The notes under the pieces: generated by a model
Database searches by the model: none
Told to the model about the DNA's origin: nothing
Seen by the model: only the letters and a program-made list of their open reading frames with translations
Program-made: the position numbers and the translations under genes
In this document: one piece after another, positions 42,964-51,624 of the stretch
Numbering within the stretch: position 1 is the first letter of the stretch
Layout: the number at the start of each line of letters is the position of its first letter
Origin: Nodularia sp. LEGE 06071
Lineage (GTDB): Bacteria; Cyanobacteriota; Cyanobacteriia; Cyanobacteriales; Nostocaceae
Reading direction: 5' to 3'
NCBI RefSeq assembly: GCF_015207755.1
Contig: NZ_JADEWH010000001.1
Location: forward strand, 496,001-560,000
DNA length: 64,000 nucleotides

Positions 42964-45569
42964 AAGTTCTGAATAATCAATCTCTACAAGTAAACGCCCT
43001 AGCTTCTATACCTTGGAATCAACCGCCTTTTTCTTGGCTGACTTCTGAACAACAATCCCAATTGCAAAATCAGGCGGAAATCCGTCAGTATCGTCTAGGA
43101 GAAAAAATTTGGTCAACCGCAGCAGGTGGTGATCAGTTTTGGATTTTTACTGGTAAAGTCCGCTTGCGGTCAGAAGGAGAGGGTAAGCCATTGTTAGCCC
43201 TTCAAGCAGGGGATTGGTTTGGCGATTTATATCAGCTGGCTGTGGATTGTAAAGCCGTAGCTGCGAGCAAAGAAGTGGTAGTTGTGTGTTGGAATACAGC
43301 GCTGTGGGCAGAGTTTTCCACTCCCCAAATTGACGAGTTTTGGCTAACTGCGGAGGAAAATCAGGAAACGGGGGAGATTAAAGAAATCAAGCCAGAAATC
43401 AAGCAGATACACCAACTCATCCCATCCTCGACAGTAATTACATCTGGTTATCCCTTCGTTTCTAATTGGAATACAGGTGCGGCTTGTTTAACAATGGTGG
43501 CGCAACACTTAGAACATCCTGTGAAATTGGAATGGGTGCAGCGCCAACTCCGGGGACAAAGCCCGAAACATCTGGTGGAAGCAGGGGAAAATTTAGGGTT
43601 AGTGTTGCGGAGGTTGCAAGTTAATTGGGCTGATTTGCGGCAGTTAACGTTTCCACTGCTACTACAATGGCAATTAGATTCGTCACCACCAGCTTCCTGG
43701 GTAGTAGCCTATGGAATGCAAGGATCTAACCTGATTATTGCTAATCCGCTAAATGATGATTATGCTTGCGAGAGTTTACCGCAGTCAGTGGTTGAGTCTG
43801 CCTGGGATGGTAGACTCTGGCAAGTTGAACTGGTATCAAATCAAGAAAAATTCAACCTTGGTTGGTTCACTCCAGCAGTTTGGAAATATCGGAAACTGTT
43901 AGGAGAAGTATTGCTAGCGTCTTTTACGTTGCAGCTTCTGGGTTTGGGGACACCACTGATTACCCAAGTTGTGATTGACAAGGTGATGGTGCAGCAAAGT
44001 TTGCCCACTCTTGATGTTATGGCGATCGCACTCTTAATGATCGCCTTATTTGAATCCATACTGGGTATACTGCGGCTATTTATCTTTACTCATACCGCCA
44101 GGCGTTTAGATTTGAGCTTATCGGCGCAACTATTCCGCCATCTCATGCGTTTGCCTTTAGCTTACTTCGAGTCGCGGCGTGTGGGAGACACCATAGCCAG
44201 AGTTCAAGAACTAGAACAAATCCGCCAATTTCTCACCGGGACAGCATTAACTGTCATTCTAGACAGTATTTTTGCTGTGGTGTACTTGGTATTGATGTTT
44301 TACTACAACGTCCAACTCACCTTTGTGGCCTTGGCGGTGTTGCCGTTATTTGCAGCTTTGACAATTATTTCCACACCAATTCTGCGTAAATGGCTGAATG
44401 AAACCTTTAATCGCAGTGCCGACAGTCAATCATTTCTGGTAGAGACAGTTTCAGGGATACACTCAGTTAAAGCCCATGCAGCCGAACCAGTAGCACGCGA
44501 TCGCTGGGAAGGATTATTTGCCCGTTTTGTCCGTACAGGTTTTAAAGCTTCCACTACTTCTAATATTAGCAGTAATATTGGTAACTTTCTCACCAATTTT
44601 TCCTCCTTACTGATTCTCTGGTTTGGAGCCAAATTAGTCATCGAGCAGAACTTAACCATTGGGCAACTTGTCGCCTTTCAAATGCTGTCAGGAAGAGTTA
44701 CCGGGCCACTCTTGCGTCTAGTGCAACTATGGCAAAATCTGCAACAAGTCCTACTTTCTGTAGACCGGATTGGTGATATTCTCAACATCGCCCCAGAAGC
44801 AGAATTAGGCACAGGTTTAGTTTTACCACCCCTAAAAGGTCAAGTCACCTTCGAGCAAATCTTTTTCCGCTACCAACCACATATTGAACCCGTTCTCAAA
44901 GGCATCTCCTTTAACGTCGAACCAGGGCAATTTGTGGGGATTGTCGGCCGCAGTGGTTCTGGTAAAAGTACCCTTTCCAAGCTATTACAACGCCTCTATC
45001 AAATTGAATCAGGAAGGATTTTGATTGATGGCTTTGATATTAAAAGTGCCGATTTAGCCTCATTGCGGCAACAAATTAGCGTAGTTCTCCAAGAAGACTT
45101 TTTATTTAATGGTACTGTCTTGGAAAATATCACTCTCGGTAATCCTGATATTGGTGCAGAAGAAGTAGTAGAAGCTGCCAGACTAGCTGTAGCACATGAT
45201 TTTATTAGTCAATTACCCTACGGTTACGAAACCAACGTGGGAGAAAGAGGCACAGCTTTATCTGGTGGACAAAGACAACGCATCGCCTTAGCCAGATTAT
45301 TTCTTTCTCAATCACCAATTTTAGTTTTAGATGAAGCTACCAGCGCTTTGGATAGTGAAACTGAACAGCAAGTTTTGCAAAACTTACAAAAGGTTTCGGC
45401 TCACCGAACTGTGTTTTTAATTGCTCACCGTTTCGCTCCTCTCAAACGTGCTGATTTGATTTTAGTCTTAGAACGAGGGGTAATTGCTGAACGCGGTACT
45501 CACTTAGATTTGTTACAACAAAAAGGTTTGTACTGGTCATTATATCAACGCCAACAAGCAAATATTTAG
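42912..45569 (+). CDS. Type I secretion ABC exporter with degenerate C39 domain
   Basis: This is an 885-residue exporter. Residues 45-140 resemble a cyclic-nucleotide-binding fold (GEKIWSTAAGGDQFWIFTGK, then LALQAGDWFGDLY). Residues 175-310 are a C39-like domain in which the catalytic Cys is replaced: NWNTGAAC stands where DCGAAC is expected, with Thr188 at the Cys position. The His and Asp positions (ASWVVAYG, IANP) are also changed, as in HlyB. The transmembrane domain follows. The ATPase has GRSGSGKST, LSGGQRQRIALARL and ILVLDEATSALD. It should export an unprocessed protein with HlyD and TolC. Confidence 0.92.
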   Translation: MASRENSKADGQTTNELKVLNNQSLQVNALASIPWNQPPFSWLTSEQQSQLQNQAEIRQYRLGEKIWSTAAGGDQFWIFTGKVRLRSEGEGKPLLALQAGDWFGDLYQLAVDCKAVAASKEVVVVCWNTALWAEFSTPQIDEFWLTAEENQETGEIKEIKPEIKQIHQLIPSSTVITSGYPFVSNWNTGAACLTMVAQHLEHPVKLEWVQRQLRGQSPKHLVEAGENLGLVLRRLQVNWADLRQLTFPLLLQWQLDSSPPASWVVAYGMQGSNLIIANPLNDDYACESLPQSVVESAWDGRLWQVELVSNQEKFNLGWFTPAVWKYRKLLGEVLLASFTLQLLGLGTPLITQVVIDKVMVQQSLPTLDVMAIALLMIALFESILGILRLFIFTHTARRLDLSLSAQLFRHLMRLPLAYFESRRVGDTIARVQELEQIRQFLTGTALTVILDSIFAVVYLVLMFYYNVQLTFVALAVLPLFAALTIISTPILRKWLNETFNRSADSQSFLVETVSGIHSVKAHAAEPVARDRWEGLFARFVRTGFKASTTSNISSNIGNFLTNFSSLLILWFGAKLVIEQNLTIGQLVAFQMLSGRVTGPLLRLVQLWQNLQQVLLSVDRIGDILNIAPEAELGTGLVLPPLKGQVTFEQIFFRYQPHIEPVLKGISFNVEPGQFVGIVGRSGSGKSTLSKLLQRLYQIESGRILIDGFDIKSADLASLRQQISVVLQEDFLFNGTVLENITLGNPDIGAEEVVEAARLAVAHDFISQLPYGYETNVGERGTALSGGQRQRIALARLFLSQSPILVLDEATSALDSETEQQVLQNLQKVSAHRTVFLIAHRFAPLKRADLILVLERGVIAERGTHLDLLQQKGLYWSLYQRQQANI

Positions 45570-45722
45570 ATCGGCGTAAATAAAGTTAACTAGCTAGGGT
45601 CGTCATTGGTCATTAGCCCTTCGGCTACGCTCAGGGTAAATCATTGGTCATTAGTAAGGGTTTCAGTCCTGTTTACGGGTCTTAACATACTTTGGTTTAT
45701 TCAGCAAACCCTACTTATTTAA

Positions 45723-45847
45723 CAATACGGTTCAGTTAAGGCTAAAACTCTTGGTCAAGGTCAATCTTTTGAACGAACCACAAAGTACGCAAAGGACACA
45801 AAGAGAAGAAAGAAAGAAAGAAAGAAAGGCTTAACTGAACTGTATTG
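45723..45847. repeat. MITE-like element with CAATACGGTTCAGTTAAG ends
   Basis: The left end CAATACGGTTCAGTTAAGGC (45723-45742) is matched by the complement CTTAACTGAACTGTATTG (to 45847) with one mismatch. The interior contains the GAACCACAAAGTACGC filler and an (AAAG)n run. It is 125 bp and non-coding. Confidence 0.8.
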
Positions 45848-45931
45848 ACTTATTTAATCCTTTTGGTGTCTACTGTTCTGCTACCCTAGTTAAGTAGGTC
45901 AACATAATTCAACATAAAACCTTGAGGATAT

Positions 45932-45964
45932 AGATCCCCGACTTCTTCGAGAAGTCGGGGATCT
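45932..45964. repeat. AGATCCCCGA palindrome, copy 2
   Basis: AGATCCCCGACTTCT and AGAAGTCGGGGATCT form a perfect 15-bp stem with a 3-nt loop. It matches the copy at 5013-5045 with two changes. Confidence 0.8.
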
Positions 45965-46356
45965 GGGTATTACATTTTTTAAGTTTGAGCTACTTATCAT
46001 GTTAATTTGTTTTTGCACCACTAAGGCATAAAGTAGGGTGTGTTATACATTAGGCTAATGCACCTTGAATTATTTACACTGAGCGCAGCCGAAGTATTAA
46101 CGGTGCGTTGCGCTGCGCGACAACACTACAATAAAATTATTTATTCCTTGGAAGTTTTGTAAATTCAATAGAAATCACAATAATTTTTAGGAAGATTACA
46201 CTTTTAACTCTGACTTTTAGTCAAAAAAGTGTCATTTTACTATTTGATTTCATAGTAGTTTTCGTGATGGGGGATAAAGTCACCCTTTAAAACCTTAGCG
46301 ACAGGTTTTAACAGTTAGTGTTGCCAAAAAATACTCTGTTTGAGGAGAAAATATAT

Positions 46357-47823
46357 ATGCCCCTTGATGATATTAATCACAATTTGTTTCTTCATAACGG
46401 GCTAAACTCTAACGCTATCTCCTCACTAGATACTTTTCCCACCCAAAATGACTATAGTTTAAGCCTCAGTGGTCGTAGTAGCTTTAATTCCGCAAATGAG
46501 ATTACTGCAACTTCTGTTCGGACTGCTAACTATAATTTCTCTTCTGGCTATGGCTTGATTAACGCCGCCGCCGCAGTCGCTAGAGCTGCTGGTCAGAATA
46601 CTTTTGGGAATGTGCCTCGTCTTGGTGGTAATAATTGGGGCGCTGATTTAGTTCAAGCGCCAGCCGCCTGGGCGCAGGGCTACACAGGTAGAGGTATTGT
46701 GATTGCTGTGTTAGATACTGGGGTTGACTACAACCACGCAGATTTGAAGAATAATATCTGGACTAATCCCGGAGAAATTCCTGGTAATCGTATAGATGAT
46801 GATGGTAATGGCTATATTGATGATGCCCAAGGCTGGAGTTTTGCTGACAATAGCAACAATGTTATAGACGTAAATGGTCACGGTAGTCATGTAGCGGGAA
46901 GCATTGCTGGGGGGAATAATGGCTTTGGGGTGACGGGTATTGCCTATGATGCCAAAATTATGCCCGTTAAAGTGCTGAATGACGAAGGAGCAGGTAGTAC
47001 TAATTCTGTCGCCGATGGCATTTACTATGCTGTGAATAATGGCGCTAATGTGATTAATCTCAGTCTGGGTGGTAATTTTCCTAACAGCACGCTGGAAGCT
47101 GCAATTCAATACGCTAGTAGTAAAGGTGCTGTGGTGGTGATGGCAGCAGGTAATAATGGTTACCCATTTACCAACTATCCGGCGCGCTATGCCAATAACT
47201 GGGGATTGGCAGTGGGGGCAGTTGATAGCAACAATAAGATGGCTAACTTCTCTAACCAAGCGGGGATGAATGCGTTTCCCTATGTGACTGCGCCAGGAGT
47301 CGGTATTTATTCGTCGGTTCCGGGGAATCAGTATGCTACATATAGTGGCACATCTATGGCTACTCCCCACGTTGCTGGTGTCGTGGCTTTGATGCTGGGT
47401 GCTAATCCCAGTTTGACTGATGCTCAAATTCGGCAAATCATCATCGAAACATCAGGAAATAGTACCCCAGCCGCAACTTCTAATTCTTTCAATATCAGCT
47501 CTGGAATTTCTCAGCCGATTGCAGAGATGGTAGGCAATAGTACATCAGCTACTACCATTAATTTTGAATTACAGGTGACAATTTTAACTGACGGTCATAC
47601 AGCAGTTTCTAATTTGCCTCCCACGTCTTCATTTGTCAGCAGAGGCTCATCTATGAATCTAGGGAACCTGACCTGGTATGACGATCGCACTCTCAACCCT
47701 ATGAGCAGTATCAATGGCGATGATGATGACCAAAATAACGATGATATGACAGATATCGCCAAAATCCTGAATCAATTGCAGCAACAGCTAGAAGAATTTA
47801 GAAGGTTTTTCCCTGGCTTCTGA
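46357..47823 (+). CDS. Subtilisin-like S8 family serine protease
   Basis: It is 488 residues from ATG 46357, which has GAGGAG at good distance. The catalytic triad is complete: Asp120 in VLDTGVDYNHAD, His175 in NGHGSHVAG and Ser333 in SGTSMATPHVAGV. There is no Sec signal peptide. An N-terminal stretch of about 100 residues contains SSGYGLINAAAAVARA, normally the end of an S8 domain. The C-terminal 100 residues carry an acidic DDDDQNNDD stretch and a final helix (AKILNQLQQQLEEFRRFFPG). It lies between the exporter and the HlyD gene, so it is a candidate type I secretion substrate. Confidence 0.9.
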   Translation: MPLDDINHNLFLHNGLNSNAISSLDTFPTQNDYSLSLSGRSSFNSANEITATSVRTANYNFSSGYGLINAAAAVARAAGQNTFGNVPRLGGNNWGADLVQAPAAWAQGYTGRGIVIAVLDTGVDYNHADLKNNIWTNPGEIPGNRIDDDGNGYIDDAQGWSFADNSNNVIDVNGHGSHVAGSIAGGNNGFGVTGIAYDAKIMPVKVLNDEGAGSTNSVADGIYYAVNNGANVINLSLGGNFPNSTLEAAIQYASSKGAVVVMAAGNNGYPFTNYPARYANNWGLAVGAVDSNNKMANFSNQAGMNAFPYVTAPGVGIYSSVPGNQYATYSGTSMATPHVAGVVALMLGANPSLTDAQIRQIIIETSGNSTPAATSNSFNISSGISQPIAEMVGNSTSATTINFELQVTILTDGHTAVSNLPPTSSFVSRGSSMNLGNLTWYDDRTLNPMSSINGDDDDQNNDDMTDIAKILNQLQQQLEEFRRFFPGF

Positions 47824-47828
47824 TTTGA

Positions 47829-47851
47829 CAGGGGAGTTCCAAATCCCCCTG
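47829..47851. terminator. Bidirectional hairpin between convergent genes
   Basis: CAGGGGA pairs with TCCCCCTG around an 8-nt loop, 5 bp after the protease stop and 10 bp before the end of the HlyD gene. It probably terminates from both sides. Confidence 0.6.
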
Positions 47852-47860
47852 CTTCTTCAG

Positions 47861-49357
47861 TTACCTGACTGAAAAGGCTTCGCTAAATCTACGGGTTACA
47901 GGCTCGATGATGAAGGTTAAAACTGACTTTTGACGCGTGACAATTTCACCGTTGGCTGACATTCCGGGAGTAAATTCTACTTCTTCTCCCCGGACATTTA
48001 CTGAGTGTTGACTTAGCTGTATTCTGGTGGGGAACACTAAACCCAAGTCTTTATCGACTACTGCATTCGGACTAATTTGCACTACTTTACCGTCAATTGT
48101 GCCAAATTCTTGAAAGGGAAAGGTGGCCATTTTGACTTTTGCTGTCATCCCTGGACGAATAAATCCAATATCGCGGTTGAGGACTTTCACTTCTAATAAG
48201 ATTTCTTCCCCTGCTGGCAAAATTGAGAGCAATTCTTCACCGGCTTGTACGGGTCCTTGGGTGGCTTTAATTTTGTAAATTGTCCCTGCAACTGGGGCTT
48301 TGATTGTTTCCCCGGCTTGTTGTTTTCTGGCTTGTTCTAGTTGACCGTTAATATTGGTGAGTTCTTCTTGGCGCTGTTTAATCTGGTTTAAAATTTCGCT
48401 TTGGCGCTCAGATATTAAACGCTGCGCTTGCTGGCGCACTCCTTGATAGGCTTGTTCGGCTTGGCGAATTTCTTGGGTTTGGGCGGCAATCTCTCTTGTT
48501 AAGGATGCTATTTTGTCTTGAGACTCTGTGACTCGATTCTTGGCGTTGATTATTTCATCTTTGGCTCTGGTCATTTCTGTGTTGGCGCGGTTTAATCTTT
48601 CTTGCGCTTCTAGGTAATCAATTCTCGGTAATGCACCAGGCGCTATCAAAGTCCGGAGATTTTCTTCTCTTTGTTGCGCGATCGCAATATTTTTTTCAAC
48701 TTCAACCAGGACACTTTCTGCGTTGACTACATTCGCTTGGGCATTTTTAAAGCTGGTTTGAGCATTGACGAGGTTTTCTTGCAATCGTTGCTGGCGTTGT
48801 TTTACCTGAGCAATAATTGCTAGTTGGCGATTGGCTTCGGCTTCCGTTGCGGCTTGACGTGCTTGGTAATCAGAAAGACGCGATGCTAAAAGTTCATCTT
48901 GTAGTTTTGTCCCAGCCGTTGTCGTCCCAATGCGTTCTGCTTGCAAACGCCGGAGGTCTTCGCTGATTAATTTGGCAGATTGGGCGAGGCGGGTAACATC
49001 TGTTTGTTTCAAATCTGGGTCGCGTTGAATTAAAACTTGGTCTTTCGTGACATGATCGCCTTCTTCTACATTCACCTTCAAAATAGAACCACCGCCCAAG
49101 GATGTCACTGGTCGCACTTGTGTAGAGGCGATTAATTCCCCTGGTGCGATCGCAACTTCATCTATTTGAGAGAAATTCGCCCAGGCGATCGCCCCAAATA
49201 CCACTAAGCTCAGTGTTCCTGCTAAAACTCTCGTATATAGCGGCGGTAATTCCTGTACAGCCTTACCCACTTCATAAGACAGTTGGTCTTCTGGTTTCGC
49301 AAATTGTTGTTTTGTTTGACGGGCTTGAGCCGCATTTGCAGCTAAGGAATATTTCAT
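47861..49357 (-). CDS. HlyD family periplasmic adaptor (membrane fusion protein)
   Basis: This 498-residue adaptor has a short cytoplasmic N-terminus and one membrane helix near residue 45 (LAGTLSLVVFGAIAWANFSQ). The first lipoyl half is GSILKVNVEEGDHVTKDQVL. A long coiled coil of over 200 residues (Gln/Glu/Ala-rich, 120-330) follows, then the second lipoyl half (ETIKAPVAGTIYKIKATQGP) and a beta-barrel. It bridges an inner-membrane ABC exporter to TolC. It lies convergent to the exporter and protease and probably serves that system. Confidence 0.92.
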   Translation of the reverse strand: MKYSLAANAAQARQTKQQFAKPEDQLSYEVGKAVQELPPLYTRVLAGTLSLVVFGAIAWANFSQIDEVAIAPGELIASTQVRPVTSLGGGSILKVNVEEGDHVTKDQVLIQRDPDLKQTDVTRLAQSAKLISEDLRRLQAERIGTTTAGTKLQDELLASRLSDYQARQAATEAEANRQLAIIAQVKQRQQRLQENLVNAQTSFKNAQANVVNAESVLVEVEKNIAIAQQREENLRTLIAPGALPRIDYLEAQERLNRANTEMTRAKDEIINAKNRVTESQDKIASLTREIAAQTQEIRQAEQAYQGVRQQAQRLISERQSEILNQIKQRQEELTNINGQLEQARKQQAGETIKAPVAGTIYKIKATQGPVQAGEELLSILPAGEEILLEVKVLNRDIGFIRPGMTAKVKMATFPFQEFGTIDGKVVQISPNAVVDKDLGLVFPTRIQLSQHSVNVRGEEVEFTPGMSANGEIVTRQKSVLTFIIEPVTRRFSEAFSVR

Positions 49358-49447
49358 ATAATTTTAGATTATTGAGGGAATGGGGAATGGGAACTGGGGA
49401 ATGAGGAATAAGAAATAGGAATAGGAATGGAATTTAGCAGTTTCTTC

Positions 49448-49480
49448 CCCCTACTCCCTACTCCCTACTCCCTACTCCCC
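49448..49480. repeat. CCCTACT heptamer tandem repeat
   Basis: Four to five tandem CCCTACT units lie between same-strand genes. GGGGAATGGG-type low-complexity sequence precedes them at 49375-49425. Confidence 0.8.
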
Positions 49481-49485
49481 ATAAT

Positions 49486-50361
49486 TCAAACTGCGAGATA
49501 GCGCCGCAGAAAATTTTCTAAAGTTTCCAAGTGAAAATTGAAAATCCTTTCTAAGTTGGCTATTTCCTCTTTTCGACAGAAAAATTCATTGGACAGTAAT
49601 GTTCTATAAGTTCCGAAAGCTTTTTGTGCTTGGGGGTTAAATAAACCCAATGTATTCCTTAACCCATCCACAACAAACAAAGGTGAATTAATTACTACTG
49701 CTTCTTTGTTGAAGATGCGACTAAAAATTTCGGGAATATCCTCACGCAATAAAATCTCCGGACCTCCCACTGGTAATATTTGGTTGCGTGCGTCTTCAAC
49801 TTTGAATGAATTTACAACTATCCTGGCTAAATCATCTGTACTGACAACCGAAGTCCGATTTTTGGGATCACCGATGAGCAAATACAAACCAGTTTCGCGA
49901 AACTGTTCTGCTAATGACAGTAAGTTAGATGCTAATCCAGCTGGGCGTAAAATAGTGTAATTCAAGCCACTAGCTGCTAAATATTGTTCTACTGCTCGTT
50001 TGGCTTTGAATACAGGCGCATCTTCATAGCCCCGTTCGGCTCCCAGTACAGAAATAAATACAAAATGCTTGACATTATTAGCTTTAGCTTGATCAATGAG
50101 TTCAATATTGGCGCGATAGTCCAGCGATAGAGAGTCACCATCAGAACCGTGGGCGCTGATCATATACTCGATACCCCGACAAGCTTTGGCAATATCCTTG
50201 TCTCGTCGTAAATCACCGATGAAGATTTCTGCTCCTCGGTGTTCTAACTCGTTATAACTCGAAGTGAGGCGGACAAATGCTCTCACTGACTTTTCCTCTA
50301 GACGTAGGAGTCGCACGACTCGGCGACCAATTCCTCCCGTTGCTCCAGTTACCAGAAACAT
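49486..50361 (-). CDS. NmrA/Ycf39-like NAD(P)-binding protein
   Basis: This is a 291-residue atypical short-chain dehydrogenase with the Rossmann motif VTGATGGIGRRVVRLL at the N-terminus and no YxxxK catalytic pair. KHFVFISVLGAERGYEDAPV, then AKRAVEQYLAASGLNYTILR matches the NmrA/Ycf39 group. Ycf39 acts in early photosystem II assembly; other relatives are sensors. This copy is shorter and more divergent than true Ycf39, so I give no symbol. The xth gene follows upstream 37 bp away on the same strand. Confidence 0.82.
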   Translation of the reverse strand: MFLVTGATGGIGRRVVRLLRLEEKSVRAFVRLTSSYNELEHRGAEIFIGDLRRDKDIAKACRGIEYMISAHGSDGDSLSLDYRANIELIDQAKANNVKHFVFISVLGAERGYEDAPVFKAKRAVEQYLAASGLNYTILRPAGLASNLLSLAEQFRETGLYLLIGDPKNRTSVVSTDDLARIVVNSFKVEDARNQILPVGGPEILLREDIPEIFSRIFNKEAVVINSPLFVVDGLRNTLGLFNPQAQKAFGTYRTLLSNEFFCRKEEIANLERIFNFHLETLENFLRRYLAV

Positions 50362-50398
50362 AAGGATTTTCGGTGATGAATTCCATCTACACCCTAAT

Positions 50399-51181
50399 CT
50401 AAAATTCGACGATTACTGGGGTATGGTCGCTGGGTTGGGGTAATTTTCTGGGGGTAACGTCAATCATGCAGCTTTTAGCGCGTTCATAGAGCATTGGGCT
50501 GAGATAATGATGGTCAATGCGCCAACCCCGATTGCGCCGAAAGGCGGCGGTGCGATAGTCCCACCAACTGTAGTGTCCGCCTTCGGTGGTAAATTTGCGA
50601 AAGGCATCAGCAAATCCTAGTTCCAGAATCTCCTGTAAAGACTTGCGCTCTAGTTCGGATGCCATGATGTGATTATCTAGATGCGCTTTGTCGTGAATGT
50701 CTTCGGCGGCTAGGGCGATGTTGAAGTCACCACATATACAGATTGCTGGTTCTGAAAGTAGAAGGGTTTGTAAATACTCCCGTAGCACTGTGAGCCAGCC
50801 TAGCTTGAATTCGTATTTTTCGCTGCCTATTGCTGAACCATTAGGGACATACAAATTCACAATGCGAATGCCGTCAATTACGCCTGTAATCACTCGTTTT
50901 TGGACATCCCATGCTGGATCGATCTTGGGTAAAATCGGCGTGAACCCGACGCTGACATCCATTAGGGGTTGGCGACTAATCAGGGCTACGCCGTTGTAAG
51001 CTTTTTGTCCGGAAACATAAACGTGATAGCCCAATTCTTCAAAAGGCGATCGCGGAAAGTCCGCATCTACAACTTTTGTTTCCTGTAAACAGAGGACATC
51101 AATGGGATTTTCGCTTAACCAAAAGATCACCTGTTCCAGGCGCATCCGAATTGAGTTGACATTCCAAGTGGCAATTTTCAT
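50399..51181 (-). CDS. xth: Exodeoxyribonuclease III (AP endonuclease)
   Basis: This 260-residue enzyme of the ExoIII/APE1 family has TWNVNSIRMRLEQVIFWL at the start (Asn) and LCLQETKVVD (catalytic Glu). ICGDFNIALAAEDIHD gives the Asp-Asn pair, and PSDHTPVIVEF gives the terminal Asp-His. It cleaves DNA 5' to abasic sites in base excision repair and degrades 3' ends. It is probably transcribed with the NmrA-like gene downstream. Confidence 0.95.
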   Translation of the reverse strand: MKIATWNVNSIRMRLEQVIFWLSENPIDVLCLQETKVVDADFPRSPFEELGYHVYVSGQKAYNGVALISRQPLMDVSVGFTPILPKIDPAWDVQKRVITGVIDGIRIVNLYVPNGSAIGSEKYEFKLGWLTVLREYLQTLLLSEPAICICGDFNIALAAEDIHDKAHLDNHIMASELERKSLQEILELGFADAFRKFTTEGGHYSWWDYRTAAFRRNRGWRIDHHYLSPMLYERAKSCMIDVTPRKLPQPSDHTPVIVEF

Positions 51182-51624
51182 TGGTAAATTATCTGAATTG
51201 AAAATAAATATTAATTTTTAATTAGTAATTCTTTTACAAATATTTAAGATTGACATAGAATAACCATTCTGACTAAGTTAATGTTAATAAAAATTGATAC
51301 AATCTCATCTTTTTAGTATTGCTAGCTACAAAAACTATAATTTTGTGATTTTAACTACAAAAATCCTGAGTTTTGGATGATCCCCAGGGTAGATGAAACT
51401 ACTAGCACTTAAGCTATATATTAAAAGTGTAGCTGGTAAGTAGCTTTTGTTGATGTTTTAAAATATATGGGTGGTGGTTGAAGGTACGGTTAACCAAGAT
51501 TGCCCTCCTAAGAGTCAATAAGGTTAATTTAAACTCAACAAAGTAAGTATAAATCCTCGGTTTACGAATATGATCCCATTACTTACTTTGCAGAATATTT
51601 TACCGACTGAACCAAAACAATTTT
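51182..51624. other. Intergenic 443 bp between divergent genes
   Basis: There is no gene. It is AT-rich, with an 11-bp perfect inverted repeat at 51539-51590 close to the glycosyltransferase start. Confidence 0.55.
51539..51590 (+). promoter_or_regulatory. Perfect inverted repeat upstream of glycosyltransferase
   Basis: CAAAGTAAGTA (51539-51549) and TACTTACTTTG (51580-51590) are exact complements 30 bp apart, ending 34 bp before the ATG at 51625. It may be a two-site operator or an RNA stem in the 5' leader. I do not recognise the regulator. Confidence 0.5.

Larger units (their letters stand above)
45570..46356. other. Intergenic 787 bp, dense in small repeats
   Basis: No gene is supportable. 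It contains a CCCTTCGGCTACGCTCAGGG palindrome near 45617, a MITE at 45723-45847, an AGATCCCCGA hairpin at 45932-45964, an imperfect GTAGGGTG palindrome at 46033-46129 and an AT-rich leader before the protease. Confidence 0.65.

Noticed and set aside
42912-45569. The ABC exporter considered as processing transporter for the Gly-Gly peptides
   Set aside because: Its C39 domain lacks catalytic Cys, His and Asp, and it is 38 kb from the array.
46711-47436. Minus-strand 241-codon frame opposite the S8 protease
   Set aside because: Shadow of a strongly conserved catalytic domain; no start site or recognisable domain.
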